Origin: CAYVQE01 sp964633205
GTDB taxonomy: Bacteria > Myxococcota > B64-G9
Reading direction: 5' to 3'
Length of the DNA stretch: 64,000 nucleotides
Assembly (NCBI GenBank): GCA_964633205.1
Contig: CAZWFN010000001.1
Location: 62,001-126,000, forward strand
Position numbers and translations under genes: made by a program. Below the pieces are notes generated by a model. That model made no database searches. It was not told the DNA's origin and saw only the letters and a program-made list of their open reading frames with translations. Below are positions 33,415-42,397 of this stretch, piece by piece; position 1 is the first letter of the stretch; each line of letters starts with the position of its first letter.

Positions 33415-33444
33415 GCCCTGCGCCGGAACCGGGTCAGCCCGCGC

Positions 33445-33473
33445 TTGACTCGCGGTCGATCGGCGCTTAATAT
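33445..33473 (+). promoter_or_regulatory. Sigma-70-type promoter for the nuoE/F/G-like operon
   Basis: TTGACT (33445-33450), an exact 17-base spacer, TAATAT (33468-33473): five of six and four of six matches, in an AT-richer patch. The ATG of the first gene is at 33570, giving a leader of about 90 bases. Confidence 0.6.
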
Positions 33474-33569
33474 GCATTCGAGTACTTGTTTGCCACTGTG
33501 TCTTGACGCCCAAATGCCGGCAAGGGACGGGCACCACGGCCACCAAGCCCAGCCGACGGGAAGCCGGGG

Positions 33570-34079
33570 ATGAACGACGACGAAGAACAACAGGCGGTCG
33601 ACCGCTGGCTGGACGAGACCTTCGCCGAGGCCGAGCAGCCGCCCATTTTGATCACGGCCCTGCTGGCCTTACAGGCGCGATTCGGCTACCTGCCCAAGTC
33701 CGGCATCCGGGCCATCGCCGCCCGGCTCGACCTGACAGCGGCCCGGGCCTATGGGGTGGCCACCTTCTACAACCAATTCCGCTTCGTGCCGCCCGGGCGG
33801 CGGGCGATCAAGGTCTGCATGGGCACGGCCTGCCACATCAAGCAGGCCGACAAGATCCTCGATCACTGGCAGCGTAGCCTGGGCATCGCCCCCGGCGAGG
33901 TGACCGCCGATCGCGAGTACAGCCTGGACCGAGTGGCCTGCGTCGGCTGCTGCACCCTGGCACCGGTGACGCTGGTCAACGACGAGGTCGTCGGCCACAG
34001 CTCGCCGACCAAGATCGAAGGCATCCTGTTGCGCGATCGCATGCAGCGCGACGCCGACGGCGGCGGGAAGCCATCATGA
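33570..34079 (+). CDS. NuoE-like [2Fe-2S] subunit of a soluble diaphorase
   Basis: 169 residues: an N-terminal helical part ('ALLALQARFGYLPKSGIRAIAARLDLTAARAYGVATFYNQFRF' region, typical of the 24-kDa subunit) and a thioredoxin-like domain with the four ligands in 'VCMGTACHIKQADKI' and 'VACVGCCTLAPV'. Known relatives: NuoE, HydC/HymA of NAD-linked hydrogenases and formate dehydrogenases. Its stop overlaps the start of the NuoF-like gene (ATGA), so expression is coupled. No Nuo membrane subunits are near, so this belongs to a soluble complex. Confidence 0.9.
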   Translation: MNDDEEQQAVDRWLDETFAEAEQPPILITALLALQARFGYLPKSGIRAIAARLDLTAARAYGVATFYNQFRFVPPGRRAIKVCMGTACHIKQADKILDHWQRSLGIAPGEVTADREYSLDRVACVGCCTLAPVTLVNDEVVGHSSPTKIEGILLRDRMQRDADGGGKPS

Positions 34080-36019
34080 CCGCCATCGACGCCGCCGCCG
34101 CCCGCGAGCGATTCGACCAGATCGCGACCGAGGCCCACCGCTGCTGCACCACGCTGAGCGGCGACGAGTCGATCTGGGTCATGGTGGGCACCGCCACCTG
34201 TGGCCGTTCGGCCGGCGCGCAGGAAGTGCTCGCGGCATTCCGCCAGCGGCTGGCCGAAGCCGGACTCGAAGCCCATGTCCAGGAGGTCGGTTGCCTGGGC
34301 CACTGCTATGCCGAGCCCATGGCCATCATCAGCCGACCGGGCTATCCGGCCATGTGCTACGGCTACCTCAGCCCACCGGTCGTTCGCAACCTGGTCGACC
34401 GCTTTTTGCTGGCCGACGAGGATCCCCAACTCGAGTTCCTGCTCGGCGCAGTCGAACCCAACGAGGTCTTTCCCAGCCTGTCCGACATCCCGCGCTACGG
34501 CCAAGAGGAACGGCGGCTGCTCGAGCGCTGCGGTCTACACGATCCGACCGACATCCAACAGGCCATCGCCCGCGGCGCTTACGCCGGGCTGGATCAGGCA
34601 CTGCAGCTGGAGCCTGCGGCGATCATCGCTGCTCTGAAGCGCAGCGGCCTGCGCGGGCTGGGCGGGGCCGGTTTTCCGGTCTGGCGCAAGTGGCAGGCCT
34701 GCCGCGAGCAGGCCGAGCAGCAGCGCTTCGTCATCTGCAACGGCGACGAGGGCGATCCGGGAGCATTCATGGATCGCACCGTGCTCGAGAGCGACCCCCA
34801 CGCCGTCATCGAGGGGATGATCATCGCGGCCCGGGCCATCGGCGCCGCCCAGGGTTACGCCTATGTGCGCGCCGAGTACCCGCTGGCGGTCGAGCGGCTG
34901 CGCCGGGCCATCGCCGACGCCCGCGGGCTCGGCCTGCTCGGCGCAGACGTGCTGGGCTCCGGGATGGCCTTCGACCTCGACGTGGTCGAGGGCGCCGGAG
35001 CGTTCGTCTGCGGCGAGTCGAGCGCGCTGATGCGCTCGATCGAGGGCCAGCGGGGGGTGCCGCGGGTGCGTCCCCCGCAGTCGGTGGCCTGCGGGTTGCA
35101 TTGCAAGCCGACGGTGCTCAACAACGTCAAGAGCCTGGCCAACGTCGGCCACATCCTGCGCCGCGGCGCCGAATGGTTCAGCGCCATCGGCACCGAGCGT
35201 TCCAAGGGTACCGCGGTGTTCGCCCTGGCCGGCAAGATCGCCAACCCGGGCCTGGTCGAGGTGCCCATGGGCACCACCCTGCGCCAGCTGATCTTCGACA
35301 TCAGCGGCGGGGTGCCGGCGGGCAAGAAGTTCAAGGCGGTCCAGATCGGTGGACCCTCCGGAGGTTGCCTGCCGGAGTCGGAGCTCGATATCCCGGTCGA
35401 CTTCGACGCCCTCGACGCCGCCGGCGCCATGATGGGTTCGGGGGGCATGGTGGTGCTCGACGAGGACAACTGCATGGTCGAGACCGCCCGCTTCTTCCTG
35501 GAGTTCACCCAGCGGGAATCCTGCGGCGCCTGCACCTTCTGCCGCATCGGCACCCGTCACATGCTCGATATCCTGGAGCGCATCGTCGCTGGCGATGGCC
35601 GGTTGGAGGATCTCGACTTGCTCGAGACCCTGGCCGGCGAGGTGCGTGACGGCTCGCTGTGCAACCTGGGCCGCACCGCCCCCAATCCGGTGCTGACCAC
35701 ACTGCGCTACTTCCGCGACGAGTACGAGGCCCACATCCATGAAAAACGCTGCCCGGCGCACGTTTGCAACGAGCTGACCGCCTACTACATCGATCCCGAA
35801 CGCTGCGCCCGCGGCTGCGACGCCTGCGTCGGCTCGTGTCCGCCCGAGGCGATCTACACCACCCGGCGCCGGGTCAAGGCCATCGACCAGTCGCTGTGCG
35901 TCAAGTGCGACTCTTGCCGCGACGCCTGCCCGTCCGAGTACGACGCGGTGGTCAAGATTTCGCCGCTGGCCGCGTTGCCCGAGGCCGAGCCGCGCGACGA
36001 GCGAGGAGGCGCGCAGTGA
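34076..36019 (+). CDS. NuoF-like NADH/FMN-binding subunit with extra ferredoxin domains
   Basis: 647 residues in three parts. An N-terminal thioredoxin-like [2Fe-2S] domain (about 1-125) has 'TATCGRSAGAQ' and 'EVGCLGHCYAEP'. A NuoF core has 'GLRGLGGAGFPVWRKW' (NADH/FMN loop), 'CNGDEGDPGAFMDR', 'GESSALMRSIEGQRGVPRVRPP' and the [4Fe-4S] site 'ESCGACTFCRIGT'. A C-terminal 2x[4Fe-4S] domain has 'RCARGCDACVGSCPPEAI', with one extra residue in the first spacing, and 'CVKCDSCRDACP'. This is the HydB/HymB/NADP-reducing-hydrogenase architecture used in electron-bifurcating hydrogenases and formate dehydrogenases. It overlaps both neighbours by four bases. Confidence 0.93.
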   Translation: MTAIDAAAARERFDQIATEAHRCCTTLSGDESIWVMVGTATCGRSAGAQEVLAAFRQRLAEAGLEAHVQEVGCLGHCYAEPMAIISRPGYPAMCYGYLSPPVVRNLVDRFLLADEDPQLEFLLGAVEPNEVFPSLSDIPRYGQEERRLLERCGLHDPTDIQQAIARGAYAGLDQALQLEPAAIIAALKRSGLRGLGGAGFPVWRKWQACREQAEQQRFVICNGDEGDPGAFMDRTVLESDPHAVIEGMIIAARAIGAAQGYAYVRAEYPLAVERLRRAIADARGLGLLGADVLGSGMAFDLDVVEGAGAFVCGESSALMRSIEGQRGVPRVRPPQSVACGLHCKPTVLNNVKSLANVGHILRRGAEWFSAIGTERSKGTAVFALAGKIANPGLVEVPMGTTLRQLIFDISGGVPAGKKFKAVQIGGPSGGCLPESELDIPVDFDALDAAGAMMGSGGMVVLDEDNCMVETARFFLEFTQRESCGACTFCRIGTRHMLDILERIVAGDGRLEDLDLLETLAGEVRDGSLCNLGRTAPNPVLTTLRYFRDEYEAHIHEKRCPAHVCNELTAYYIDPERCARGCDACVGSCPPEAIYTTRRRVKAIDQSLCVKCDSCRDACPSEYDAVVKISPLAALPEAEPRDERGGAQ

Positions 36020-36675
36020 GCCAGGTGACCATCCAGGTCGACGGCCGGCCGATCCCAGCCGAGGCCGGACAGCGCCTGTTGTGGGCTCTGCTGGCGGCTG
36101 GCTTCGACATCCCCAACCTGTGTGCCATCGAGGGGGTCGAGCCGCCCCGGGGCGACTGCCGGCTGTGCTGGGTCGAGATCGCCGGGCGCGACAAGCCGGT
36201 CACCAGTTGCACGGTGCCGATCGAATCGGGCATGCAGGTGCGCACCCGCAGCCCGGCGGTCGACCGCCTGGTGGCGGCCTCGTTCGAGCTGTTGATGTCG
36301 ACCCACCGGCTGGATTGCAAGGCGTGCCCGGGCAACAAGCGCTGCGCGCTGCAGTCCATCGCCAATGCCCGCCGGCTCAAGCTGCGTCCCAAGCGCCTGC
36401 CCAAGATCGAGCCCGATCTGGCCGAGGATCTCAGCCGGCCCGACCTGGGCTTCAACCCCAACCACTGCGTGCTCTGCGGCAAGTGCGTCCACGTCTGCGA
36501 ACACGAGGTGGGCCGCGGCATCCTGGCTTTCAGCCGCCGCGGTCTGGCCACCCGGGTGGCCACCTTCGACGACGCGCCGCTGGCCGAACAGGACTGCGGC
36601 GACTGCACCCGTTGCGCCGAGGTCTGTCCGGTAGGAGCCATCTTCCCCCGCAGCCGCGACCCCAGGGGCACGTAG
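36016..36675 (+). CDS. NuoG N-terminal-like iron-sulfur subunit without catalytic domain
   Basis: 219 residues from a GTG at 36016 overlapping the NuoF-like stop (GTGA), with GAGGAGG ten bases upstream. Domains: [2Fe-2S] plant-type ferredoxin ('CAIEGVEPPRGDCRLCWVEI...SC'), a His/Cys-ligated [4Fe-4S] ('HRLDCKACPGNKRCALQ') and two [4Fe-4S] motifs ('CVLCGKCVHVCEHEVG', 'CGDCTRCAEVCPVGAI'). This is exactly the iron-sulfur wire of NuoG or [FeFe]-hydrogenase HydA, but the chain stops before any hydrogenase H-cluster or molybdopterin domain. Relatives of this size act as separate HoxU/FdhF-associated subunits. A separately encoded catalytic subunit is needed. Confidence 0.88.
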   Translation: MSQVTIQVDGRPIPAEAGQRLLWALLAAGFDIPNLCAIEGVEPPRGDCRLCWVEIAGRDKPVTSCTVPIESGMQVRTRSPAVDRLVAASFELLMSTHRLDCKACPGNKRCALQSIANARRLKLRPKRLPKIEPDLAEDLSRPDLGFNPNHCVLCGKCVHVCEHEVGRGILAFSRRGLATRVATFDDAPLAEQDCGDCTRCAEVCPVGAIFPRSRDPRGT

Positions 36676-36804
36676 CGCCCACTGCTACAGACTGACGCCC
36701 GAGCTTGCCGGCCACATGGGCCCGGCGGGTTTTGAAAAACGGGTTGCCGCCTGATAGCATTCCCGCGCCAACAGCCGGGGCGTCGAGGCGCCAGGAGGCC
36801 CGCC

Positions 36805-39800
36805 ATGACCGTCAAGCCGTGGCAGAGCATCTATGCCAAAAAGGTGGTCAGCCCGGACCGCGCCGTGTCCCACATCCGCAACGGGCAGACGATCTTCGTC
36901 GGCTCGGCCGCCGGCGAGCCCACCCGGCTGACCGAGGTGCTGGCCGAGCACGCCTCCAAGTTCTGGGACATCGAGGTCATCCACCTGACCGCCGCCCAGG
37001 AGGAGTCCCCGCTGGCCAGACCCGAGCTGGTGCGCCATTTCCGCTACAACACCTTCTACATCGGCCGCGGGCTGAGCGCGGCGGTGGCGGCGGGCAACGC
37101 CGACTACACCCCGATGAACATCAGCGAGTTGCCCAAGGCCATGGCCGACCACATCGTGCAGATCGACGTGGCCCTGATCCAGGTGTCGCCACCGGACTCC
37201 TTCGGCCTGTGCAGCCTGGGGGTCAGCGTCGATGCCACCAAAGCCGCGCTGGAGTTCGCCGATCTGGTCATCGCCCAGGTCAACGAGTACATGCCGGTGA
37301 CCATCGGCGACACCCTGGTGCCGGCCGATCAGATCGACTACCTGGTCGAAGGCAGCACCCCGTTGATCACGATCGAGCCGACCGAGATCGACCCGATCTC
37401 GCTGACCATCGGCCGCCACGTGGCCACCCTGATCGAGGACGGCATGTGCTTGCACTTCGACCGCGGCTCGATCAGCGCGGCCACCATGCGCTATCTGGAC
37501 ACCAAGCGCGATCTGGGCATCCACACCGAGATGCTCACCGACGACATCCTGCGCCTGATCCGTTCGCGGGCGGTGACCAACATGTGCAAGCAGGTCAACC
37601 GTGGCAAGACCGTCGCCACCATGGTCGCCGGCTCGCGCGACCTGTACCGGGCCGTCGACAAGAACCCTTATTTCGAACTGCTGCCGATCGACCAGGTCAA
37701 CGATCCATTCATCATCTGCCAGAATCACAACATGGTCTCGCTGCACGCCATCCAGGAGATCGAGCTGACCGGACTGGTCCGGGCCGATACCCAGGAGATC
37801 TCGGCCATCCGCAGCCTGCCCTCGAGCATGGATTTCATCGACGGCGCCTCGCGTTCTCCCGGCGGCTTCAACATCGTGGCGTTGCCATCGACCACCTTCG
37901 ACGGCAAACAGTCGCGGATCGTGGCCCTGTCGCTCGGAGGTGGGGTGGCCTTCAATCGTTCCAAGATCGACTACGTGGTCACCGAGTACGGAGTGGTCAA
38001 CCTGTACGGCTTGTCGATCCGCGAGCGGGCCATCGCCCTGATCTCGATCGCCCATCCCAAGTTCCGCCGCCAGCTGCTCGAGGAGGCCATCCGGCTCAAC
38101 TACGTCAACGCCGGCCAACCGCTGGCACCGGAGCACGGTTGCGTCTATCCCCACCACTACGAGATGAGACACATCTTCAAGGATGGTGTCGAGGTATTCT
38201 TCCGGCCGGTCCAGCCGCCCGACGCCCGCCGGCTGCAGCGGATGTTCTACCGCCTGTCCGGCGAGTCGATCCGGCTGCGCTACCACGGCAGCATCAAGAC
38301 CATGTCGAACGAGATGGCCCAGGACCTGGCGGCCGTCGACTACAGCAAGGACATGGCCATCATCGGCCTGGTCGGCCCCCGACTCAACCCGCGCATCATC
38401 GCCGAGGGGCGCATCATGTACAACCCGGCCAACAACATGGGCGAGTTCGACATCGTGGTCGACGACGCCTTCCGCGGGCTGGGGGTAGGCACTTTCCTGG
38501 CCAACCACCTGAACAAGATCGCATACTCGCGCGGCCTCAGCGGCGTCTACGCCGAGGTCATCTCGCAGAATGCAGCCACCATGGCCCTGCTCAGTCGGGC
38601 CTGGCCGACGGCCCGCAAGACCTTCGACTCCGACAGCGTCACCTTCACCGTACGCTTCCCGCCGGCCGATGTGGAGCGCCCCAAGGACAGCATCATCATC
38701 TACTCCGGACAGTTCGGCGACTACACCTACGGCGATGACCATCCCTTCAACCCCGGCCGGTCCCGGGTGACGCTGCAACTGATCGAGCAACAGGGCTTTC
38801 TGGACGAGCCCTGGATGCGCGTCGAGGAGCCACGGCCGATCACCAAGGAGCGGCTGATCGAATCCCACGACCCGGCCTTCATCGATGCACTGGAGCTGGC
38901 CAACGACGGCCGCTGGCATGAGGATCTGCTGCAATACCACCTCGGCGGCGATGATTGTCCGGTCTTCGCCGGCATGTTCGACTACGTGCTGCTCTACTCC
39001 GCGGCCACCTCGACGGCCGTCGACCTGATCCTGGATGAAAACGCCAACGTGGTGTTCAATCCGCTCGGCGGATTCCACCATGCCAGCCGATCGCACTCCG
39101 AGGGCTTTTGCTACGTCAATGACATCATCCTGGCCATCGACCGCATCCTGGCACGGGGCTTTCGGGTGGCCTATGTCGACATCGACGCCCACCACGGCAA
39201 CGGGGTCCAGGATGCCTACTACGCCGACGATCGGGTGCTGTTCATCTCGCTGCACCAGAGCGGCAAGACCCTCTATCCCTGGTCCGGCTTCGAGACCGAG
39301 ATCGGCACCGGCAACGGCCGCGGTTACAACATCAACATTCCGCTGCCGGAAGAGACCGACGACGAGGCCTACGAGAAGGTATTCGAGCGCATCGTGCCGC
39401 GGGCCCTGGCGGCCTTTGATCCGTTCGTGGTGGTGGCCTCCATCGGCGCCGACACCCACAAATCCGATCCCCTGTCCAATCTCAACATGACCAACAACAT
39501 CATGGTCACCGTCGCCCGGCACCTGCGCGAGAGCTGCTCCCACGTGTTGCTGCTCGGCGCCGGCGGCTACGACGAACAGGCCACCACCCGGGCCTGGACG
39601 CGCGCCTGGGCCGCGGTCAACCGCATCGACGAGCTACCGGACTACATGTTGGTGATGGGGGGATCGTTCATGGGCGGCTCCGGGCTGGCCGGCGCCGACA
39701 TCGTGGACATGCCCTACCGCGTCACCGGCGACACCAAGAAGGCCATCCTGGCGGAACTGGATCGAATCGCCCAGTTCCACGAAGAGCAGACGCTGCCGAT

Positions 39801-39816
39801 CATCGAACGCCGTTGA
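36805..39816 (+). CDS. Triple fusion: acetyl-CoA hydrolase/CoA-transferase + GNAT acetyltransferase + HDAC-family deacetylase
   Basis: 1003 residues, continuous frame, ATG after CAGGAGG. Residues about 1-430 form a CoA-transferase/acetyl-CoA hydrolase domain ('IFVGSAAGEPTRLTEVLAEHA', 'LGIHTEMLTDD', 'VVTEYGVVNLYGLSIRERAIALISIAHP'). E394 or the Glu in HTEM would be the acyl-accepting residue; the usual GIGxxPxA loop is degenerate ('DRGSISAATM'). Residues about 455-615 form a GNAT domain with R557-G-L-G-V-G562 (R..G.G). Residues about 680-995 form a class I/II deacetylase domain: H758-H759, zinc ligands D794, H796 ('DIDAHHGNG') and D888, and Y922 in GGY. Its catalytic residues all appear intact. 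The first two domains joined are known from protein-acetylation enzymes; the added deacetylase is what makes this unusual. It would make, use and remove acetyl groups (inference). Confidence 0.92.
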   Translation: MTVKPWQSIYAKKVVSPDRAVSHIRNGQTIFVGSAAGEPTRLTEVLAEHASKFWDIEVIHLTAAQEESPLARPELVRHFRYNTFYIGRGLSAAVAAGNADYTPMNISELPKAMADHIVQIDVALIQVSPPDSFGLCSLGVSVDATKAALEFADLVIAQVNEYMPVTIGDTLVPADQIDYLVEGSTPLITIEPTEIDPISLTIGRHVATLIEDGMCLHFDRGSISAATMRYLDTKRDLGIHTEMLTDDILRLIRSRAVTNMCKQVNRGKTVATMVAGSRDLYRAVDKNPYFELLPIDQVNDPFIICQNHNMVSLHAIQEIELTGLVRADTQEISAIRSLPSSMDFIDGASRSPGGFNIVALPSTTFDGKQSRIVALSLGGGVAFNRSKIDYVVTEYGVVNLYGLSIRERAIALISIAHPKFRRQLLEEAIRLNYVNAGQPLAPEHGCVYPHHYEMRHIFKDGVEVFFRPVQPPDARRLQRMFYRLSGESIRLRYHGSIKTMSNEMAQDLAAVDYSKDMAIIGLVGPRLNPRIIAEGRIMYNPANNMGEFDIVVDDAFRGLGVGTFLANHLNKIAYSRGLSGVYAEVISQNAATMALLSRAWPTARKTFDSDSVTFTVRFPPADVERPKDSIIIYSGQFGDYTYGDDHPFNPGRSRVTLQLIEQQGFLDEPWMRVEEPRPITKERLIESHDPAFIDALELANDGRWHEDLLQYHLGGDDCPVFAGMFDYVLLYSAATSTAVDLILDENANVVFNPLGGFHHASRSHSEGFCYVNDIILAIDRILARGFRVAYVDIDAHHGNGVQDAYYADDRVLFISLHQSGKTLYPWSGFETEIGTGNGRGYNINIPLPEETDDEAYEKVFERIVPRALAAFDPFVVVASIGADTHKSDPLSNLNMTNNIMVTVARHLRESCSHVLLLGAGGYDEQATTRAWTRAWAAVNRIDELPDYMLVMGGSFMGGSGLAGADIVDMPYRVTGDTKKAILAELDRIAQFHEEQTLPIIERR

Positions 39817-39856
39817 TCGGCGGCCATCGGGCTGAAGTTCGCCTGGGATCTTCGTT

Positions 39857-41617
39857 TCAGAACGCCGGTGGGGACGCCCGCTCGTCGCGCAGCGCCTGCA
39901 GGCGCTCGATCTGCGCCCGGGCCGCGCTCGGTTCGGCGCTCAGCTCGGCCACTTCCCGCCACCAGCGAATCGCCTCGCTCAGCCGGCCGCGCCTCTCGGC
40001 CAGCCAAGCCAGCCGGCGGCGGACATGACGATTCTCGCGGTCGAGCGCGGCCGCTTTCCGGTAGAGGGCACGGGCCTCGGCGCGGCGGCCGCCGGCCTCC
40101 ATGATGATGGCCAGGTTGCCGCGTGCGTTAGCGCCGTGCTCGGCGCCGGCGATCTGGATGGCGCGGCGGAAGTGGCGTTCCGCCAAGTCGACACGGCCGC
40201 GCTCGCCTTCGATCATGCCCATCAAGTTGTACAGCCCATAGCGGCCCTTGGTCTGCTGCAGGTCGGTGATGAAGTCGGGCCGGCTGACAGCGACCGCCAA
40301 CACCAGCACCAGCAGCCCGCCGGCGGCGCCGCGCAGGCCGGCCCGGCGCACCCGCCGCGCCAGCGCCACCATCCCCAATCCGGCCAGCGGCAGCGCCATC
40401 GGCAGCAGCAGCACGCGGTAGCGGTCGGCGACGTAGAACACGGCCAGGCTCAGCAGATAGGCGCCGAAACAACCCACCAGCAACCCGGTGCCGCTCCGTC
40501 CGCGGCCCAGCCAGGCGCCCACGGCGGCGAAGGGAAAGACCACCCCGAAGCCGATCAACCAATGAAGCAATGGAATGAGATCCGCCACCGCGAAGTAGGG
40601 GTGGTGGATGGGCATCTCCTGGCGGTTGAGCGCCAGCAGCAGCTTCTTGCCGAACAGGGCCAGAGCGCGGCCCGGCATCTCGGCCCAGAACTCCAACCCG
40701 CGCCGCCACCAGTGCGCCGAGACCTCCCCCGCGGTCAGCCGGCGGCCCTCCGCCCGCTCGGCCAGGGCTTGCCAGGAGCGCCGGTAGGCGGTGTGGCTGC
40801 TGGCATCGATCTTCTCGCCGGACGGTACGCGGAAGCGCCCACTGGCCTGCGGGTTGTTGCCCAGATAGAAAGTCAGCCCGCCCGCGGTCGAGATGAGCAC
40901 GCCGCCTTCGTCCTGCAGGGCGTTGTGGGCCCAGGAGGGCGCCAGCCCCAGGGCCAGGCCGAGCACCGCCAGGCCGGCGCCGACCAATCGGCTGCGCCAG
41001 CAGTCGCTGCGCCAGCACCACCACAGAGCGGCCACCGGAACCGCGAACAACAGGTTGGGCCGCGCCATGGCGGCCAGGCCGATCAGCACACCGGCCGGCA
41101 GCAACAACCAAGCGCGACCGGTGCGCCCCGACCGCAGCAGGCACCACAGACCGCCCACCGTCAGCGGCACCGTCAGCACCGGCGCCAGCAGCTGGCCCTC
41201 GAAGAACACCAGCGGTCCGTAGCAGGCGGCCAGCAGAGCGCTGATCCGCCCGACCCAGCGCCCGCCCAACTCGTGGCCCAGACCGTAGACCAGGCCCACC
41301 GTGATCACGCCGATGAACAGCTGGATGGTGCGCACCGCGGCCGGATCGGGCCCGAGCAGGCCATACGTCAGGGTCAGGTAGAACGCGTACAAGGGCTGGT
41401 AGAGAAAGGCATCCGGCTCCGGCGCCAACCCCAGCAACCCCAGAGCGGTGCGGTGGAAGTTGCCCTCGTCGCCGGTGGGATAGTGGAACAGCGGATTGGC
41501 GGCCCAGCGGGCCAGGAAGAGCGCCCGCAGCGCCGCTGCCCAGACCAGGATTCCGGTGACGATCAGGATCTCACCACGCCGCGCCGAACGATCGCTCGCT
41601 CCGCCCGCAACGCTCAC
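39857..41617 (-). CDS. Polytopic membrane glycosyltransferase-like protein with C-terminal TPR repeats
   Basis: 586 residues from a GTG at 41617 that overlaps the stop of the upstream gene (GTGA). The N-terminal 440 residues contain about ten hydrophobic helices. A GT-C-type first loop shows an acidic pair in 'PLFHYPTGDEGNFHRTAL' (GDE), similar to ArnT/GT39-type dolichyl- or undecaprenyl-phosphate sugar transferases. The C-terminal 120 residues are TPR-like ('GRVDLAERHFRRAIQIAG...', 'GRRAEARALYRKAAAL', 'GRLSEAIRWWREVAEL'). Expected: transfer of lipid-linked sugar to an envelope target. Substrate not recognisable. Same operon as the next two leftward genes. Confidence 0.75.
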   Translation of the reverse strand: MSVAGGASDRSARRGEILIVTGILVWAAALRALFLARWAANPLFHYPTGDEGNFHRTALGLLGLAPEPDAFLYQPLYAFYLTLTYGLLGPDPAAVRTIQLFIGVITVGLVYGLGHELGGRWVGRISALLAACYGPLVFFEGQLLAPVLTVPLTVGGLWCLLRSGRTGRAWLLLPAGVLIGLAAMARPNLLFAVPVAALWWCWRSDCWRSRLVGAGLAVLGLALGLAPSWAHNALQDEGGVLISTAGGLTFYLGNNPQASGRFRVPSGEKIDASSHTAYRRSWQALAERAEGRRLTAGEVSAHWWRRGLEFWAEMPGRALALFGKKLLLALNRQEMPIHHPYFAVADLIPLLHWLIGFGVVFPFAAVGAWLGRGRSGTGLLVGCFGAYLLSLAVFYVADRYRVLLLPMALPLAGLGMVALARRVRRAGLRGAAGGLLVLVLAVAVSRPDFITDLQQTKGRYGLYNLMGMIEGERGRVDLAERHFRRAIQIAGAEHGANARGNLAIIMEAGGRRAEARALYRKAAALDRENRHVRRRLAWLAERRGRLSEAIRWWREVAELSAEPSAARAQIERLQALRDERASPPAF

Positions 41618-42360
41618 TTCAGCAGCCCCAGCACACGCTTCGCCGAGACCGCCAGCGGCCTCCCCAGGTGATCGGTCTCGCCCTGGTGTTCGCGAACCAG
41701 CTCCTCGAGCAGCCGGCGGGCCATGGCCGGATCGGTGTGGCGGTAGACCCAGGTCGCCAGCGCCAGCTTGGACATGCCGGCCGCCGGGGAGTTGTACTCG
41801 CACAGGGTGTCGTCGTAGCGCTGCTCCACCAGGTGCCAGTGACGTTGGGCCCGCTCGCGCCGGGCATCGAGGTCCAGCGTCCGCGAACGCATGGCGTGGT
41901 GGCCCAGCTCCATCGCGGCGCAGCCGGCCCGGTTGGTATCGGGAAATTCATCCAGCAAGCGTTCCAGCTTCGCCATCGCCTCCGCATCACCGCGCGGCCG
42001 GCGGCCCTCGAACCAGAGCCGCTCCATCTCCCGGTGGCGCTCGACCCCGAGCCGTTCCCGGTCGGCCAACCATTTCTTCTCGAAGGCCTCACCGAACCGC
42101 TGCACCGCTTCAGCGTCCAACGGCTCGTCCGCTGCCGCCCCATCGGACCCGGGCCGGCCGATCGCGCCACCGCTGGCGTCGCCGGGCCGGGTGGGCCCGG
42201 GGCGGATGGGCGGCAGCGGCTCCGGCTCGGGTTCCGGCTCAGCCAGCGGCGGACCGGACGGTGGCGCTTCGGGCGGCGGAGGCTCATCCATCAGCACCAG
42301 GCCGAGCAACACGCCCACCGCCAGCAGCGCCAGCACCACCAATGCGATCATCCAGCGCAT
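41614..42360 (-). CDS. Membrane-anchored periplasmic protein with Pro/Glu linker
   Basis: 248 residues: an N-terminal membrane anchor (IALVVLALLAVGVLLGLVL), a Pro/Glu-rich linker of about 50 residues, then a helical domain ('DAEAMAKLERLLDEFPDTNRAGCAAMELGHHAM', 'RAQRHWHLVEQRYDDTLCEYNS') resembling TPR/outer-membrane-lipoprotein-type solenoid repeats ('FPDTNRAGCAAMELG' is close to the tetratricopeptide 'P.s..A..A...lG'). GGGGAGGACC precedes the ATG. Probably a periplasmic scaffold partner of the glycosyltransferase-like protein with which it overlaps by four bases. No enzyme motif. Confidence 0.6.
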   Translation of the reverse strand: MRWMIALVVLALLAVGVLLGLVLMDEPPPPEAPPSGPPLAEPEPEPEPLPPIRPGPTRPGDASGGAIGRPGSDGAAADEPLDAEAVQRFGEAFEKKWLADRERLGVERHREMERLWFEGRRPRGDAEAMAKLERLLDEFPDTNRAGCAAMELGHHAMRSRTLDLDARRERAQRHWHLVEQRYDDTLCEYNSPAAGMSKLALATWVYRHTDPAMARRLLEELVREHQGETDHLGRPLAVSAKRVLGLLK

Positions 42361-42397
42361 GGTCCTCCCCGTCGACCGCCGCGCCCGTCGCGGTTTG

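Noticed and set aside
36685..39543. 952-residue antisense frame
   Set aside because: Shadow of the triple-fusion gene, with no domain signature.
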